From assembly GCA_016722285.1 (NCBI GenBank), contig JADKGI010000001.1, positions 62,001-126,000 of the forward strand: DNA of 64,000 nucleotides. The letters are read 5' to 3'. This DNA is from Saprospiraceae bacterium (lineage in GTDB: Bacteria; Bacteroidota; Bacteroidia; Chitinophagales; Saprospiraceae). How positions within the stretch are numbered: position 1 is the stretch's first letter; each line of letters starts with the position of its first letter. Below the pieces are notes generated by a model. It was not told where the DNA came from. It saw only the letters and a list, made by a program, of their open reading frames with translations, and did not search any database. Shown here in pieces: positions 63,294 to 64,000 of this stretch. Made by a program: the position numbers and the translations under genes.

Positions 63294-64000
63294 ATGGCAG
63301 AAAGATTAGTAAAAATAGCAAAAGAACTGAATGTAGGAGTAGGAACAATCGTTGATTTCCTGGCATCAAAAGGCCACATCATCGAGAATAAACCTACTTC
63401 TATGGTCTCCGAAGAGATTCATAGTCTGCTTCTCACGGAGTTCAGATCTTCAATGGCTGAAAAAGAAAAAGCGGATCAGATTATCATAGGAACAAGGCCC
63501 GGCGGTGATCACAAGCATCATGAAGAAAAACCGGCTTCAAAACCATTGTTTTCTATTCCTAAATTTTCTGATCTGGAAAAACCTGCAGTTCCAGAACCAC
63601 CCGTCGTAACACCCGAACCACCTGCCACGGAAATTGTAGAAGAAGTTTTTAAACCTGTGGCCGAATTGCCGGGACTTAAAGTCATGGGTAAAATAGATTT
63701 AAATAAACCTAAGCCGGAACCAAAACAAATTAAGCAGGAAGCTGAAGCAACTCCTCCTGTTGAAAAAACAATTCCTGAGACCCCTTCGGTCATTCCTGCA
63801 GAAGATATAAAAGATGCTCCGGAAGTACCCGAAGAAGAATTTATGAGGGCTAAAACCCCTCAGTTGAAAGGGCTGAAAATCATGGGCAAAATAGATACCA
63901 GCAAACTGGATAGTTCTACCAAACCCAAACCAACAGATAAATCAAAAAGTGGTCCCGGACAGCCTGCCAAAGGAGAAGCTGGTCAACAGGCTGGTTCAGC
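63294..64000 (+). CDS. infB: Translation initiation factor IF-2, 5' part
   Basis: The start of infB, open to the end of the window (235 codons visible). It begins MAERLVKIAKELNVGVGTIV, the IF-2 N-terminal domain, then a Pro/Glu/Lys-rich low-complexity region of the kind that precedes the GTPase domain. The word GLKxMGKID occurs twice (near 63670 and 63870), a repeat pattern I associate with Bacteroidota IF-2. The GTP-binding motifs lie beyond the window. It follows nusA by 67 bases. Confidence 0.94.
   Translation, partial: MAERLVKIAKELNVGVGTIVDFLASKGHIIENKPTSMVSEEIHSLLLTEFRSSMAEKEKADQIIIGTRPGGDHKHHEEKPASKPLFSIPKFSDLEKPAVPEPPVVTPEPPATEIVEEVFKPVAELPGLKVMGKIDLNKPKPEPKQIKQEAEATPPVEKTIPETPSVIPAEDIKDAPEVPEEEFMRAKTPQLKGLKIMGKIDTSKLDSSTKPKPTDKSKSGPGQPAKGEAGQQAGS

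Noticed and set aside
1..64000. CRISPR arrays, tRNA or rRNA genes, intact insertion sequences
   Set aside because: I looked in all gaps longer than 150 bases and saw no direct-repeat arrays, no cloverleaf-like segments and no transposase frames.

Overview
The window is a chromosomal segment of a Bacteroidota bacterium, most likely from the Saprospiraceae/Chitinophagaceae side of the phylum. The evidence is low GC, the ruvA-sprA gene order with a 2481-residue SprA (core of the type IX secretion/gliding machinery), a hydrolase with a type IX C-terminal sorting tail, a CarboxypepD/OMP_b-brl outer-membrane protein, a DUF5916 protein, and Bacteroidota-style TAnnTTTG promoter boxes. All family calls come from reading the translations; no database was searched.

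Layout. 1-9.3 kb: 3' part of odhB (2-oxoglutarate dehydrogenase E2), a dienoyl-CoA isomerase-like crotonase, a small lipoprotein, a DUF5916 protein, a flavin-reductase-family protein, a beta-CASP metallo-beta-lactamase protein, then a minus-strand pair of a PaaE-type oxidoreductase and a lone pxpC-like gene. 9.4-22.2 kb: GT2 glycosyltransferase, M24 aminopeptidase P, rpoN, ruvA, sprA. 22.5-24.2 kb: cinA (frameshifted) and a TonB C-terminal-domain protein. 24.7-31.3 kb: an outer-membrane beta-barrel gene, then an AT-rich accessory block (Cys-rich secreted protein, anchored thioredoxin, lipoprotein, small membrane proteins) that ends in the 3' remnant of a second, very similar beta-barrel gene. 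31.3-37.8 kb: acyl-ACP thioesterase, a type IX-secreted hydrolase, gcvH, citrate synthase, gltX. 38-44.2 kb: polysaccharide deacetylase, a START-like gene (broken), acetyltransferase, ilvA, a PHP-like membrane protein, a GT39-type transferase. 44.2-50.9 kb: a minus-strand envelope cluster of lptG/F, tgt, rodA, a SPOR protein and pbpC. 51-60.8 kb: S9 peptidase, two hypotheticals, an acyl-CoA oxidase-like dehydrogenase and a large BNR-repeat secreted protein. 61.5-64 kb: the rimP-nusA-infB operon, with infB running off the window.

Working together. rodA, pbpC, the SPOR protein and LptG/F serve cell-wall and LPS assembly. SprA exports proteins such as the hydrolase with the sorting tail. odhB, citrate synthase and gcvH are central carbon and one-carbon metabolism. 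rimP-nusA-infB is the conserved transcription/translation operon.

Two cautions and highlights. Eight reading-frame breaks between 23 and 56 kb fall inside conserved genes; seven are explained by one missing base, mostly in homopolymers, so they are more likely consensus errors than real pseudogenes. The most biologically unusual points are a Tgt protein lacking all four canonical zinc ligands and the accessory block at 27.4-31.3 kb, bounded by a truncated paralogue that differs from its sister almost only at silent positions.
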